A stretch of 16,424 nucleotides of DNA from an uncultured beta proteobacterium (GTDB taxonomy: Bacteria; Pseudomonadota; Gammaproteobacteria; Burkholderiales; Rhodocyclaceae): positions 1 through 16,424 of the forward strand of contig CAIZKA010000019.1 of NCBI GenBank assembly GCA_903933395.1. The letters run 5' to 3'. Shown here piece by piece: positions 6,891-14,157 of this stretch. The notes under the pieces were generated by a model. That model did no database searches, was not told the DNA's origin, and saw only the letters and a list, made by a program, of their open reading frames with translations. The translations under genes were made by a program, and so were the position numbers. The stretch's first letter is position 1. Each line of letters starts with the position of its first letter.

Positions 6891-7955
6891 ATGAAGATAT
6901 GTGTTCTGCCCGGCGATGGCATCGGGCCTGAAATCATGGCCGAGGCCGTGCGCGTGCTGAAGGCGCTGGACCTCAAGATCGAAATGGAAGAAGCGCTGCT
7001 GGGCGGTTGCGCAGTGGATGCCACCGGCAGCCCCTATCCCGATGCGACCCAGAAGCTCGCACTGGCAGCCGATGCCGTGCTGCTCGGCGCCGTCGGCGGT
7101 CCGCAATGGGACAACAATCCGCGCGAGCAGCGGCCGGAGCGCGGCCTGCTGGGCATCCGCAAGCAACTGGGACTGTTCGCCAACCTGCGTCCGGCGATCC
7201 TGTATCCGGAACTGGCCAACGCCTCGACGCTGAAGCCGGAGGTGGTGGCCGGACTCGACATCCTGATCGTGCGCGAACTGACCGGCGACATTTATTTCGG
7301 CCAGCCGCGCGGCATCGAGGTGCGCGAGGTGGACGGGCAGAAGCAGCGCTTCGGCTTCAACACCATGCACTACACCGAGAGCGAGATCCGCCGCATCCTG
7401 CGCGTGGCCTTCGAGGCGGCACGCAAGCGCAGCCGCAAGGTGTGCTCGGTGGACAAGATGAACGTGCTCGAATGCACCCAGTTGTGGCGCGATGTAGCGA
7501 CCGAAACGGGGAAGGAGTACCCCGACGTCGAACTGTCGCACATGCTGGTCGACAACGCCGCGATGCAACTGGTGAAGAATCCCAAGCAGTTCGACGTCAT
7601 GGTCACCGGCAACATGTTCGGCGACATCCTCTCGGACGAGGCGTCGATGCTGACCGGCTCGATCGGCATGCTGCCGTCGGCTTCGCTGGATGCCGACAAC
7701 AAGGGTCTCTATGAGCCTTCGCACGGCTCGGCGCCGGATATCGCCGGCAAGGGCGTGGCCAACCCGCTGGCGACAATTCTTTCCGTGGCCATGATGCTGC
7801 GCTACACTTTCGCCAATGAGGCTGCTGCCGGGCGCGTCGAAGGTGCCGTGAAGAAGGTGCTGGGGCAGGGCTTTCGCACCGGCGACATTTTCGAGCCGGG
7901 GATGAAGAAGGTCGGTACCCGGGAAATGGGTGACGCCGTACTGGCGGCGCTGTAA
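6891..7955 (+). CDS. leuB: 3-isopropylmalate dehydrogenase
   Basis: LeuB oxidatively decarboxylates 3-isopropylmalate to 2-oxoisocaproate with NAD+. The product is 354 residues, as expected. The N-terminal GDGIGPE is at 8-14. The catalytic pair appears as Y135 (GDIYFGQPRG) and K189 (SVDKMNVLE). The metal-binding acids are D221, D245 and D249, the last two in NMFGDILSDEASM. The cofactor-binding SHGSAPDIAGKGVANP stretch is at 277-292. The start at MKICVLPGDG has AGGA six bases upstream, just after the leuD stop; a longer frame beginning inside leuD is not family sequence. It is the last leu gene and is followed after 21 bp by asd. Confidence 0.98.
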   Translation: MKICVLPGDGIGPEIMAEAVRVLKALDLKIEMEEALLGGCAVDATGSPYPDATQKLALAADAVLLGAVGGPQWDNNPREQRPERGLLGIRKQLGLFANLRPAILYPELANASTLKPEVVAGLDILIVRELTGDIYFGQPRGIEVREVDGQKQRFGFNTMHYTESEIRRILRVAFEAARKRSRKVCSVDKMNVLECTQLWRDVATETGKEYPDVELSHMLVDNAAMQLVKNPKQFDVMVTGNMFGDILSDEASMLTGSIGMLPSASLDADNKGLYEPSHGSAPDIAGKGVANPLATILSVAMMLRYTFANEAAAGRVEGAVKKVLGQGFRTGDIFEPGMKKVGTREMGDAVLAAL

Positions 7956-7976
7956 TTCGTAAATGAGAGATTGATC

Positions 7977-9086
7977 ATGAAGCGTGTGGGTCTGGTAGGT
8001 TGGCGTGGCATGGTGGGCTCGGTGCTCATGCAGCGGATGCGTGAGGAGAACGATTTCGCCCTCATCGAGCCGGTTTTTTTCACGACGTCGAATCCCGGCG
8101 GCAAGGCACCGGAATTCGCCACCGGCGCGCCGCTGCTCAAGGACGCGAGGAACATCGACGAACTGAAGGCCCTGGACATCATCATCAGTTGCCAGGGCGG
8201 CGACTACACCGGCGAGGTTTTCCCCAAGCTTCGTGAGGCAGGCTGGAAGGGCCATTGGATCGATGCGGCCTCCAGCCTGCGCATGAAGGACGATTGCGTG
8301 ATCATCCTCGACCCCGTCAACATGGATGTGATCAAGGATGCACTGGCGAAGGGCGGGCGCAACTGGATCGGCGGCAACTGCACGGTCAGCCTGATGATGA
8401 TGGCCCTGGGCGGCCTGTTCAAGGCCGGGCTGATCGAATGGATGACTTCCATGACCTACCAGGCGGCATCGGGGGCAGGGGCCCAGAACATGCGCGAACT
8501 GCTGTCGCAGATGGGCGAGGCGCATCGGGTGGTGAAGGGTCTGCTCGATGATCCCGCTTCCGCCATTCTCGAAATCGACCGCGAGGTCGCCGGCATCCTG
8601 CGCGACGACAGCTTCCCCACGGCGAACTTCGGCGTGCCGCTGGCCGGTTCGCTGATACCGTGGATCGACAAGGATCTGGGCAACGGCCAGAGTCGCGAGG
8701 AGTGGAAGGGGCAGGCGGAAACCAACAAGATTCTCGGACGCACTGCGGCGCCGATTCCTGTCGATGGCCTCTGCGTGCGCATCGGCGCCATGCGTTGCCA
8801 TTCCCAGGCATTCACCATCAAGCTCGCCAGGGACGTACCTCTGGACGAGATCAATGGCATGCTCGCCGCGCACAACGATTGGGTCAAGGTCGTGCCGAAC
8901 CAGCGTGAGGTCACCTTGAAGGAACTGACGCCGGCTGCCGTTACCGGGACCATGAGCGTCCCTGTCGGTCGCCTGCGCAAACTCAGCATGGGACCGGAGT
9001 ATTTGTCGGCATTTACCGTGGGTGATCAGCTGCTTTGGGGGGCGGCGGAACCCTTGCGCCGGATGCTGCGCATTCTGTTGCATTGA
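7977..9086 (+). CDS. asd: Aspartate-semialdehyde dehydrogenase
   Basis: Asd reduces aspartyl phosphate to aspartate semialdehyde with NADPH, the branch point to lysine/diaminopimelate, threonine and methionine. The product is 369 residues, typical of the Gram-negative (E. coli-like) type. The Rossmann loop GLVGWRGMVGSVL is at 5-17. The acyl-enzyme cysteine is C135 in GGNCTVS, and the catalytic histidine is H275 in RIGAMRCHSQA. The ATG is preferred over the TTG two codons earlier because GAGA lies six bases upstream of the ATG and would touch the TTG. It follows leuB closely, so it is probably cotranscribed. The asd-fimV-truA order downstream is shared with Pseudomonas. Confidence 0.97.
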   Translation: MKRVGLVGWRGMVGSVLMQRMREENDFALIEPVFFTTSNPGGKAPEFATGAPLLKDARNIDELKALDIIISCQGGDYTGEVFPKLREAGWKGHWIDAASSLRMKDDCVIILDPVNMDVIKDALAKGGRNWIGGNCTVSLMMMALGGLFKAGLIEWMTSMTYQAASGAGAQNMRELLSQMGEAHRVVKGLLDDPASAILEIDREVAGILRDDSFPTANFGVPLAGSLIPWIDKDLGNGQSREEWKGQAETNKILGRTAAPIPVDGLCVRIGAMRCHSQAFTIKLARDVPLDEINGMLAAHNDWVKVVPNQREVTLKELTPAAVTGTMSVPVGRLRKLSMGPEYLSAFTVGDQLLWGAAEPLRRMLRILLH

Positions 9087-9130
9087 TGCCGCGCGTCGAA
9101 TGCGGTCTGAATGTGATAGTAAGGTTGAGC

Positions 9131-9159
9131 TTGCATCGCTAACATCATGATGTTATTTT
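9131..9159 (+). promoter_or_regulatory. Candidate fimV promoter spanning a palindrome
   Basis: TTGCAT (9131-9136) and TATTTT (9154-9159) have a 17-bp spacer and match the -35 and -10 consensus in 3 and 4 of 6 positions. The region is an AT-rich island in GC-rich DNA. A start near 9166 would leave a leader of about 180 nt before fimV. This is a weak prediction that gains interest from the palindrome inside it. Confidence 0.35.
9140..9155. promoter_or_regulatory. 16-bp perfect palindrome, operator-like
   Basis: TAACATCATGATGTTA equals its own reverse complement. It fills most of the spacer and touches the -10 of the candidate promoter between asd and fimV. As RNA it would give only a weak AT-rich 6-bp stem, so a dimeric DNA-binding protein site is more likely than a terminator. 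I do not recognise the regulator. Confidence 0.5.
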
Positions 9160-9188
9160 AGTTACGGTCACTCGTTCAGTGCCGGATT

Positions 9189-9218
9189 CCGCAGGGGATT
9201 GATCCTGCCCTTCTGCGG
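9189..9218 (+). repeat. Hairpin in the fimV leader
   Basis: CCGCAG (9189-9194) pairs with CTGCGG (9213-9218), and GGG (9195-9197) can continue with CCC (9208-9210) past a two-base TT bulge, giving about nine pairs and a 10-nt loop. No T-run follows. It may be a weak end for the asd transcript or part of the fimV 5' leader. Apart from this and the palindrome I saw nothing in the 9087-9349 gap. Confidence 0.35.
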
Positions 9219-9340
9219 GGCATAAAGCGGGTTCAGCTTCTTTTGATTTGATTGGTTTCGGTTTCTACGTTCATCGCCGATTGATCCGGCCTTGGCCTTC
9301 GCCAAAACTTGGTTTTGATAACATGATAAAAAGCCCGTCG

Positions 9341-9344
9341 GGAG
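9341..9344 (+). promoter_or_regulatory. Ribosome binding site favouring the GTG start of fimV
   Basis: GGAG lies five bases before the GTG at 9350. The alternative ATG at 9323 has no purine-rich site upstream. The GTG start also gives the cleaner signal peptide. Confidence 0.5.
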
Positions 9345-9349
9345 TCACC

Positions 9350-12094
9350 GTGCCCAATACTGACAAGCGAAATCGTCTCAAAGCCACCGTTATTGCGGCG
9401 GCCATTGCTGTCCTGCCGCTGGCATCTCATGCCGCCGGGCTGGGAAAGATCACCGTGCTTTCGGGCTTGGGGCAGCCGCTCAAGGCCGAGCTTGAAGTTA
9501 CCGCGAATCGCGATGAACTGCCTTCCCTTGTAGCCAAGGTGGCTGCTGCCGAAGCCTTCCGTCAGGCAGGAATCGACTACTCGCCGGCGTTGGCGACCCT
9601 GCGGTTTTCCCGTGACATAAAGGAGCGCGGCGGCCGTCGGTACCTCGAATTGAGCAGTGACCGGCCCTTGAATGATCCATTCATCGACGTGCTTGTCGAA
9701 TTGAGTTGGGCTTCGGGGCGGCTGGTTCGTGAATACACTTTCCTGCTTGATCCGGCGGGTCTGGCGCCGAAAGCGACACCTGCGCCGGTTGCGGCACCCG
9801 AGGTACGGTCCGAGCCGGCGATGGCGAAGCCCGCGGAAAAGACTGATTCTGCGGCCATTCCTGCGGAAAGTCGCGCGGTGGCGGATAGCCCGGCGCCGTC
9901 AGCAATGCCGGCGCGTGAGCAGCCGCGCGCAAAGACTGCCGAACCCGCCGGCGGAAATTCCCGCGCGGTGGTTTCAGGCGACACTCTGGGCAAGATCGCG
10001 GCCCAGACAAAGCCGGAAGGTGTCAGCCTCGACCAGATGCTGTTGTCCCTGTTCCGCAGCAACAAGGATGCGTTTGACGGCGGTAACATGAATCGCCTCA
10101 AGGCCGGGAAGATTCTTTCGATTCCGGATGCCGAGACTGCGAATCAGGTTTCCGCTGCCGAGGCGCGCAAGGAAATTGTTGCCCAGGCAGTTGACTTCAA
10201 CGCCTATCGCAATCGCCTGGCCTCAGCCGCGGCGGCTGCGGAGCCGGCCAAGGACCAGGGCGCAAAGCAAGCTGTCAGCGGCAAGATCGCACCCAAGGTG
10301 GAAGACAAGGCACCTCAGGCGACGGGCAAGGACAAGCTGGAAGTGTCACGCACGGAGGCGGCGCGGGACGCAAAGGGCAAGCCCTTGCAGGGCCGCATCG
10401 CCTCTCTTGAAGAGGATCTGGTTGCACGCGACCGGGCGCTCAAGGAGGCCGGCAGTCGCATTGCCGAACTGGAAAAGAACCTCGGCGACCTGAAGAAGCT
10501 TGCCGAAATGAAGAGTCAGGCTGGTGCTGATCTTCAGAAACAGGCTCAGGCGGCCAAGCCTGCCCCCGCTCCTGCACCTGCCGAAGCCAAGAAACCCGAT
10601 GTGCCGGCACCGGCACCGGCAGCCAAGCCTGCCGAGGCACCCAAGCCCGAAGCAGCGAAGCCAGTCGAGGCGGCCAAGCCTGCCGAAGCACCCAAGCCCG
10701 ATGCAGCGAAGCCCGTCGAGGCGGCCAAGCCTGCCGATGCAGCGAAGCCGGCAGATGCGGCCATGCCGCCGCCTGCGAAGAAGAAGGTGGCGCCTCCGCC
10801 GCCTCCGCCCGAGCCGGACTTTATCGAGGAAAACGCGCCACTCGTGTTTGGCGGTGGTGCCCTGCTGGCGCTTCTGTTCGGTTGGTTGGGTATTTCGGCC
10901 TACCGCAAGAAGCGCGCGGCTGCGACCGAAGCCAATGCCACCATTGCGGAGGCGGACCTTTCCGCGCATTCGGTATTCAGCACGACAAGCATGGCTCCGC
11001 CTCCGAGCGAGCAGGAAGCCAGTCAGTTCAGCTCCACGGGCGTGGGTATGGCGGCTCATCAGGAGACGGTAGACCCCGTTGTCGAAGCCGATACCTTCCT
11101 CGCTTTCGGCCGTGATGCCCAAGCGGAAGAGATCCTGCTGGATGCTCTCAAGACGGAGCCGCAGCGCCAGGCGATCCACATGAAGCTGCTCGGGATTTAC
11201 TCGGCGCGCAAGAGCACATCCCAGTTTGAATCGCTGGTAAAGGATCTCAAGGTCCTGACGGGTGGCGAGGGCACGGACTGGGAGAAGGCGATTGCCATGG
11301 GTGCCGCGCTCGATCCCGAAAATTCACTTTACGCGTCTGCCTCATCGGCGGCTCAGGCCGAGGCTCCGGCCGATACCAGCATGACCTCCACTACCATCCT
11401 GCGCCCGGCCACGGTTGTCTTCGACCAGGCACCGGATCTTGCTGCCGAAGCCGCTCCCGCACCCGGCGCCGGACTGGACTTCGATCTGGACATCGGCACG
11501 GCTGAGGCGGGAAGCGACGCGGCCGCCGCGCCGGCAGCGGAGCCGGAAAGTGCCGGACTGGATTTTGATCTCGATCTCGGCACTCCCGCCGCCGCTCCGG
11601 CGGCCGGGTCCGCCCCTCAGGCACCTGCAGCGAGCGCGGATGTGGTTCTCGACATCGATTTCGACATGCCGGCAATGGGATCAGCGCCCGCGGTGCCGGA
11701 CGTACCGCTTGCCGAAGTGCCGGCAACGCCTGCCGTCTCGGCTGCCGACGGAGGCATCGATTTCAATTTCGACATGGGAACGTCCGACTCGGCGGCGCCA
11801 CCGTCCTTGCCCGAGATGTCCATCGAAACTCCCGCTGCCTCCGGGCCGGCACCGCTTGACCTCGGCGGCATCAGCCTCGAACTCGAGCCGCCGGCGTTCT
11901 CGGGCGCCGCTACCGAGTCCGCGGCAGCAGATAAGCCGGACAACCCCGAGGTGGCTACCAAGCTGGAACTGGCGGTTGCCTATGCGGAAATGGGTGACAA
12001 GGACGGTGCCCGCGAACTGTTCCAGGAAGCATTGGCTGAAGGAAGTCCGGCGCAGCAGGAAGTGGCCCGCGCCAAGCTTGACAGTCTCGGCTGA
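9350..12094 (+). CDS. fimV: FimV-like polar hub protein (LysM, TM, TPR)
   Basis: FimV proteins are large inner-membrane proteins that bind peptidoglycan at the pole and organise type IV pili, twitching and polar signalling in relatives such as Pseudomonas. From the GTG start the product is 914 residues. A signal peptide ends near SHA-A28. The FimV N-terminal domain follows (AGLGKITVLSGLGQPLKAEL, about 29-135). A LysM-type domain covers about 204-255 (VVSGDTLGKIA). A coiled coil lies at about 346-391. A Pro/Ala/Lys-rich linker with tandem repeats is at about 400-490, and one membrane helix at about 497-518 is followed by YRKKR. The cytoplasmic part is acidic with repeated LDFDLD-type motifs. 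The conserved C-terminal TPR-like FimV domain is at about 864-914 (KLELAVAYAEMGDKDGARELFQEAL). The start could also be ATG 9323. The flanking asd and truA genes match FimV synteny. Confidence 0.93.
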   Translation: MPNTDKRNRLKATVIAAAIAVLPLASHAAGLGKITVLSGLGQPLKAELEVTANRDELPSLVAKVAAAEAFRQAGIDYSPALATLRFSRDIKERGGRRYLELSSDRPLNDPFIDVLVELSWASGRLVREYTFLLDPAGLAPKATPAPVAAPEVRSEPAMAKPAEKTDSAAIPAESRAVADSPAPSAMPAREQPRAKTAEPAGGNSRAVVSGDTLGKIAAQTKPEGVSLDQMLLSLFRSNKDAFDGGNMNRLKAGKILSIPDAETANQVSAAEARKEIVAQAVDFNAYRNRLASAAAAAEPAKDQGAKQAVSGKIAPKVEDKAPQATGKDKLEVSRTEAARDAKGKPLQGRIASLEEDLVARDRALKEAGSRIAELEKNLGDLKKLAEMKSQAGADLQKQAQAAKPAPAPAPAEAKKPDVPAPAPAAKPAEAPKPEAAKPVEAAKPAEAPKPDAAKPVEAAKPADAAKPADAAMPPPAKKKVAPPPPPPEPDFIEENAPLVFGGGALLALLFGWLGISAYRKKRAAATEANATIAEADLSAHSVFSTTSMAPPPSEQEASQFSSTGVGMAAHQETVDPVVEADTFLAFGRDAQAEEILLDALKTEPQRQAIHMKLLGIYSARKSTSQFESLVKDLKVLTGGEGTDWEKAIAMGAALDPENSLYASASSAAQAEAPADTSMTSTTILRPATVVFDQAPDLAAEAAPAPGAGLDFDLDIGTAEAGSDAAAAPAAEPESAGLDFDLDLGTPAAAPAAGSAPQAPAASADVVLDIDFDMPAMGSAPAVPDVPLAEVPATPAVSAADGGIDFNFDMGTSDSAAPPSLPEMSIETPAASGPAPLDLGGISLELEPPAFSGAATESAAADKPDNPEVATKLELAVAYAEMGDKDGARELFQEALAEGSPAQQEVARAKLDSLG
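10622..10759 (+). repeat. 51-bp tandem repeat in fimV (2 full copies plus a partial third)
   Basis: Copies begin at 10622, 10673 and 10724 and each starts GCCAAGCCTGCCGA. The first two differ at only a few bases and encode a 17-residue unit, AKPAEAPKP(E/D)AAKPVEA. The third copy is degenerate (AKPADAAKPADA). The unit is a multiple of three, so copy-number change would keep the frame and lengthen or shorten the periplasmic linker. Confidence 0.85.
11467..11790 (+). repeat. Acidic LDFDLD-type protein repeats in FimV
   Basis: The cytoplasmic region repeats a short acidic/hydrophobic motif: GLDFDLDIGT (from about 11470), GLDFDLDLGT (from about 11554), VLDIDFDMP (from about 11646) and GIDFNFDMGTSD (from about 11755). 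They are separated by Ala/Pro-rich linkers. Similar motifs are common in FimV cytoplasmic regions; here they may be short linear binding sites, which is inference. Confidence 0.65.
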
Positions 12095-12106
12095 CAGTTC
12101 AGGCTC

Positions 12107-12128
12107 CCCCGGTGCCTGTGCGCCGGGG
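12107..12128 (+). terminator. Terminator-like hairpin after fimV
   Basis: CCCCGGTGC (12107-12115) pairs with GCGCCGGGG (12120-12128) around a CTGT tetraloop, giving nine pairs including one G-U. It starts 13 bp after the fimV stop. The following bases TCTGTCGTT are only moderately T-rich, so termination may be partial. It ends 12 bp before the GTG of the next gene and its right arm holds the only G-rich stretch near that start. Confidence 0.5.
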
Positions 12129-12140
12129 TCTGTCGTTCCG

Positions 12141-12719
12141 GTGAGGCGTCCGCATCCATCAAGCCTGATTCTGCTGGCTGCCGCCGTGCTTCTTGCGGTT
12201 GCCTCCCGTGACGGGATCTCCCTGTATCTCGCGTGTTCGGGACTTGTCCTGGTGGCACTGATCGCGGCCGCATCGGATCTGCGTTTGCTGGTGCGGCGCA
12301 GCCGCTGGCTACTTCTGACCGTGCTGGTGATGTTCGGCTGGCTGACGCCGGGGACGTCGCTGCCGGGCGTTCCAGGAGCCACCCAGGAGGGTTTGCTGCT
12401 CGCCGCCGATTACGTCGCGCGCCTGCTCATCGCACTTGCCACCCTGGCCCTGCTGTTGAAGGCCCTGGCTCCTGCCCAACTTGTTGCCGGCCTGCGCTCG
12501 CTCTTGGCGGCAATTGCGCTGCCCGGGCCTTCGCGCGACAGGATAGCCGTGCGTCTGGCTCTGACGCTGCAGGAGGTCGAGGCCGCACGTACTGGTCACC
12601 ACGGGGGGCCGGCCGGATCGGCTAACAGCATTGCGCTTCCCGCGGTCAGCTTCGGGGCGACAGATTTTATCCTTGGCGCCTTGAGCAGTGCCCTGGTCCT
12701 TGGCGCCCTGCTGACATGA
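12141..12719 (+). CDS. Small polytopic membrane protein, possibly EcfT/CbiQ-like
   Basis: This 192-residue protein (GTG start) is strongly hydrophobic, with likely membrane segments near 8-22, 27-44, 56-68, 86-108, perhaps 114-128, and 174-191. The layout TQEGLLLAADYVARLLIALATLALL, ALAPAQLVAGLRSLL and IAVRLALTLQEVEAA (parts of 81-149) resembles the core of the ECF-transporter T component (EcfT/CbiQ). Unlike that family it is short (usual length about 250), lacks clear Ala-Arg-Gly coupling motifs, and has no ATPase or S-component neighbour. No good Shine-Dalgarno is visible, and a TTG further upstream, inside fimV, is a weaker alternative. Its end overlaps truA by four bases (ATGA). The coding call is good because of the coupling and composition; the family call is tentative. 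Confidence 0.72.
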   Translation: MRRPHPSSLILLAAAVLLAVASRDGISLYLACSGLVLVALIAAASDLRLLVRRSRWLLLTVLVMFGWLTPGTSLPGVPGATQEGLLLAADYVARLLIALATLALLLKALAPAQLVAGLRSLLAAIALPGPSRDRIAVRLALTLQEVEAARTGHHGGPAGSANSIALPAVSFGATDFILGALSSALVLGALLT

Positions 12720-13501
12720 GAATCGCCCTCGGGCTCGAATACGACGGTTCCGGTTTCTGCGGCTGGCAGTCGCAGGCAAGCGGCGGTGCGGTGCAGGACG
12801 CGGTGGAAGCGGCGCTTGCCGCCGTTGCCGACGCACCGGTCCGGGTGGTCTGCGCCGGGCGCACCGATGCCGGCGTGCACGCGCTGGCGCAAGTGGTGCA
12901 TTTCGATACCGAGGCCAGTCGCCCGGATACGGCGTGGGTGCGCGGCGTCAACGCGCATCTGCCGGACAGCGTGGCCGTGCGCTGGGCGCAGCCGGTGCCG
13001 GACGAGTTTCATGCGCGCTTTTCCGCCCGCGGCAGGCGCTACCGCTATGTCCTGCTCAACCGTGCGCAGCGCCCGGGGCTCATGGCGCATCGCGTCGGCT
13101 GGTTCCACCACCCGCTGGATGTGGATCGCATGCGCGAGGCGGCCGGTCTGCTGCTCGGCGAGCATGATTTTTCCGCCTTCCGTGCCGTCGAGTGCCAGGC
13201 CAAGTCGCCGGTCAAGACCTTGCGCCGTGCCGAACTTGTGCGCCATGGCGACTTGCTGGTATTTGATTTCGAGGCCAGCGCGTTTTTGCATCACATGGTG
13301 CGCAATCTGGTCGGGACCCTCGTGTACGTCGGCAAGGGCGCGCATCCGCCGGCATGGGCCGGCGAACTCCTGGCGGGCCGCGATCGCGCCCGTGCCGCCC
13401 CGACTTTCGAAGCCTGCGGCCTGTATTTTGCCGGCGTCGATTATGATCCGGTCTGGCAACTGAAAGTCGGCGCCGGCGAGACGGCGCTGATGTTTCCCTG
13501 A
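12716..13501 (+). CDS. truA: tRNA pseudouridine synthase A (positions 38-40)
   Basis: TruA converts uridines at positions 38-40 of the anticodon stem-loop to pseudouridine. The product is 261 residues, close to the family norm. The N-terminus has LEYDGSGFCGWQSQ; the catalytic aspartate is D51 in AGRTDAGVHA. DEFHARFSARGRRYRYVL and HDFSAFRAVEC are typical, and FLHHMVRNLVGTLVYVGKG near the C-terminus is conserved. The ATG lies in an ATGA overlap with the upstream membrane-protein gene and has no clear ribosome site, so translation is probably coupled. trpF follows after 11 bp. The truA-trpF adjacency is widespread in beta- and gammaproteobacteria. Confidence 0.97.
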   Translation: MRIALGLEYDGSGFCGWQSQASGGAVQDAVEAALAAVADAPVRVVCAGRTDAGVHALAQVVHFDTEASRPDTAWVRGVNAHLPDSVAVRWAQPVPDEFHARFSARGRRYRYVLLNRAQRPGLMAHRVGWFHHPLDVDRMREAAGLLLGEHDFSAFRAVECQAKSPVKTLRRAELVRHGDLLVFDFEASAFLHHMVRNLVGTLVYVGKGAHPPAWAGELLAGRDRARAAPTFEACGLYFAGVDYDPVWQLKVGAGETALMFP

Positions 13502-13512
13502 ACCCGGCCCCC

Positions 13513-14157
13513 ATGACCCGTACCCGAATCAAGATCTGCGGCATCACCCGCGAGGAGGACCTTGCCGCTGCCGTCGCCGCCGGTGCCGACGCACTCGGCT
13601 TAGTTTTCTATCCGCCCAGCCCGCGCCGAGTGACACCGCGGCGGGCGGCCGAACTGCTGGCGCTCGTGCCGGCATTCGTGACCCGGGTCGGCCTCTTCGT
13701 CAATGAACCTGCCGAGGGTGTGCGCGCCGTCCTGGCGCAGGCGCCGCTCGACCTGCTGCAGTTCCACGGCGACGAAGATGCCGCCTATTGTGCGGGGTTC
13801 GGCAAGCCCTGGATCAAGGCGGCGCGGATGAAGCCGGGCTTCGATTTGCTAGAATACGCATCCGCTTTCGCAGGCGCTCCCGGAGCATGCGGCCTGCTGC
13901 TGGATGCCCATGTCGAGGGCTACGGCGGCGGCGGTCAGACCTTCGACTGGTCGCTGATTCCGCGGTCTCTGCCTCTGCCGCTGATTCTGTCGGGGGGCCT
14001 GCATCCGGGCAACGTGGTCGCGGCGGTGCGTACCGTGAGACCCTGGGCGGTGGATGTCAGCAGCGGCGTCGAGGCGGCACGCGGCATCAAGGATGTACTG
14101 AAGATCAATGAATTCATTGCCGGAGTGCGAGATGCAGATGCAGGACATCCCCTATAA
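13513..14157 (+). CDS. trpF: Phosphoribosylanthranilate isomerase
   Basis: TrpF performs the Amadori rearrangement of phosphoribosylanthranilate to CdRP in tryptophan synthesis. The product is 214 residues, a stand-alone TIM barrel rather than a TrpC-TrpF fusion. The general base is C9 in KICGIT; the general acid is D131 in LLLDAHVEGYGGGGQTFDW. LQFHGDE at 82-88 and the phosphate-binding LSGGLHPGNV and DVSSGVEAARGIKD segments are present. It overlaps the start of trpB by 26 bp. Two uncommon leucine codons occur in it (TTA and CTA), the second inside a promoter-like sequence. No leader peptide or attenuator was seen upstream. Confidence 0.97.
   Translation: MTRTRIKICGITREEDLAAAVAAGADALGLVFYPPSPRRVTPRRAAELLALVPAFVTRVGLFVNEPAEGVRAVLAQAPLDLLQFHGDEDAAYCAGFGKPWIKAARMKPGFDLLEYASAFAGAPGACGLLLDAHVEGYGGGGQTFDWSLIPRSLPLPLILSGGLHPGNVVAAVRTVRPWAVDVSSGVEAARGIKDVLKINEFIAGVRDADAGHPL
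13847..13855 (+). promoter_or_regulatory. Promoter-like extended -10 inside trpF
   Basis: TG-C-TAGAAT matches the extended -10 with 5 of 6 hexamer bases. It includes a CTA leucine codon that is uncommon in GC-rich genes. No good -35 is found upstream. If active it would start a transcript for trpB, trpA and accD. Evidence is weak. Confidence 0.25.
14122..14125 (+). promoter_or_regulatory. Ribosome binding site fixing the trpB start
   Basis: GGAG lies six bases before the ATG at 14132. The next ATG (14138) is 12 bases away and the ATG at 14108 is upstream of the site, so 14132 is the preferred start. Confidence 0.55.

Noticed and set aside
7971..7976. TTG start for asd two codons upstream
   Set aside because: The purine-rich site would be immediately adjacent to it; the ATG at 7977 has proper spacing and gives the standard N-terminus.
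6780..9083. A 767-codon open frame on the minus strand across leuD, leuB and asd
   Set aside because: It is an antisense shadow of three strong genes, with low-information His/Gln/Arg-rich composition and no start context.
9140..9160. Reading the palindrome as an intrinsic terminator for asd
   Set aside because: The stem is only six AT-rich pairs and would be unstable, although TTTTAG follows it.
9248..9349. Longer FimV starts at TTG 9248 or ATG 9323
   Set aside because: Neither has a ribosome site and both lengthen the segment before the signal peptide; the ATG remains possible.
10346..11179. Minus-strand frame rich in Leu/Gly/Arg repeats opposite fimV
   Set aside because: The repetition comes from the fimV tandem repeat read antisense; nothing else supports it.
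11415..12140. Long upstream extension of the small membrane protein through fimV
   Set aside because: This part is a +1 shadow of fimV, rich in Arg/Ser/Pro, whereas the hydrophobic protein only begins near 12141.
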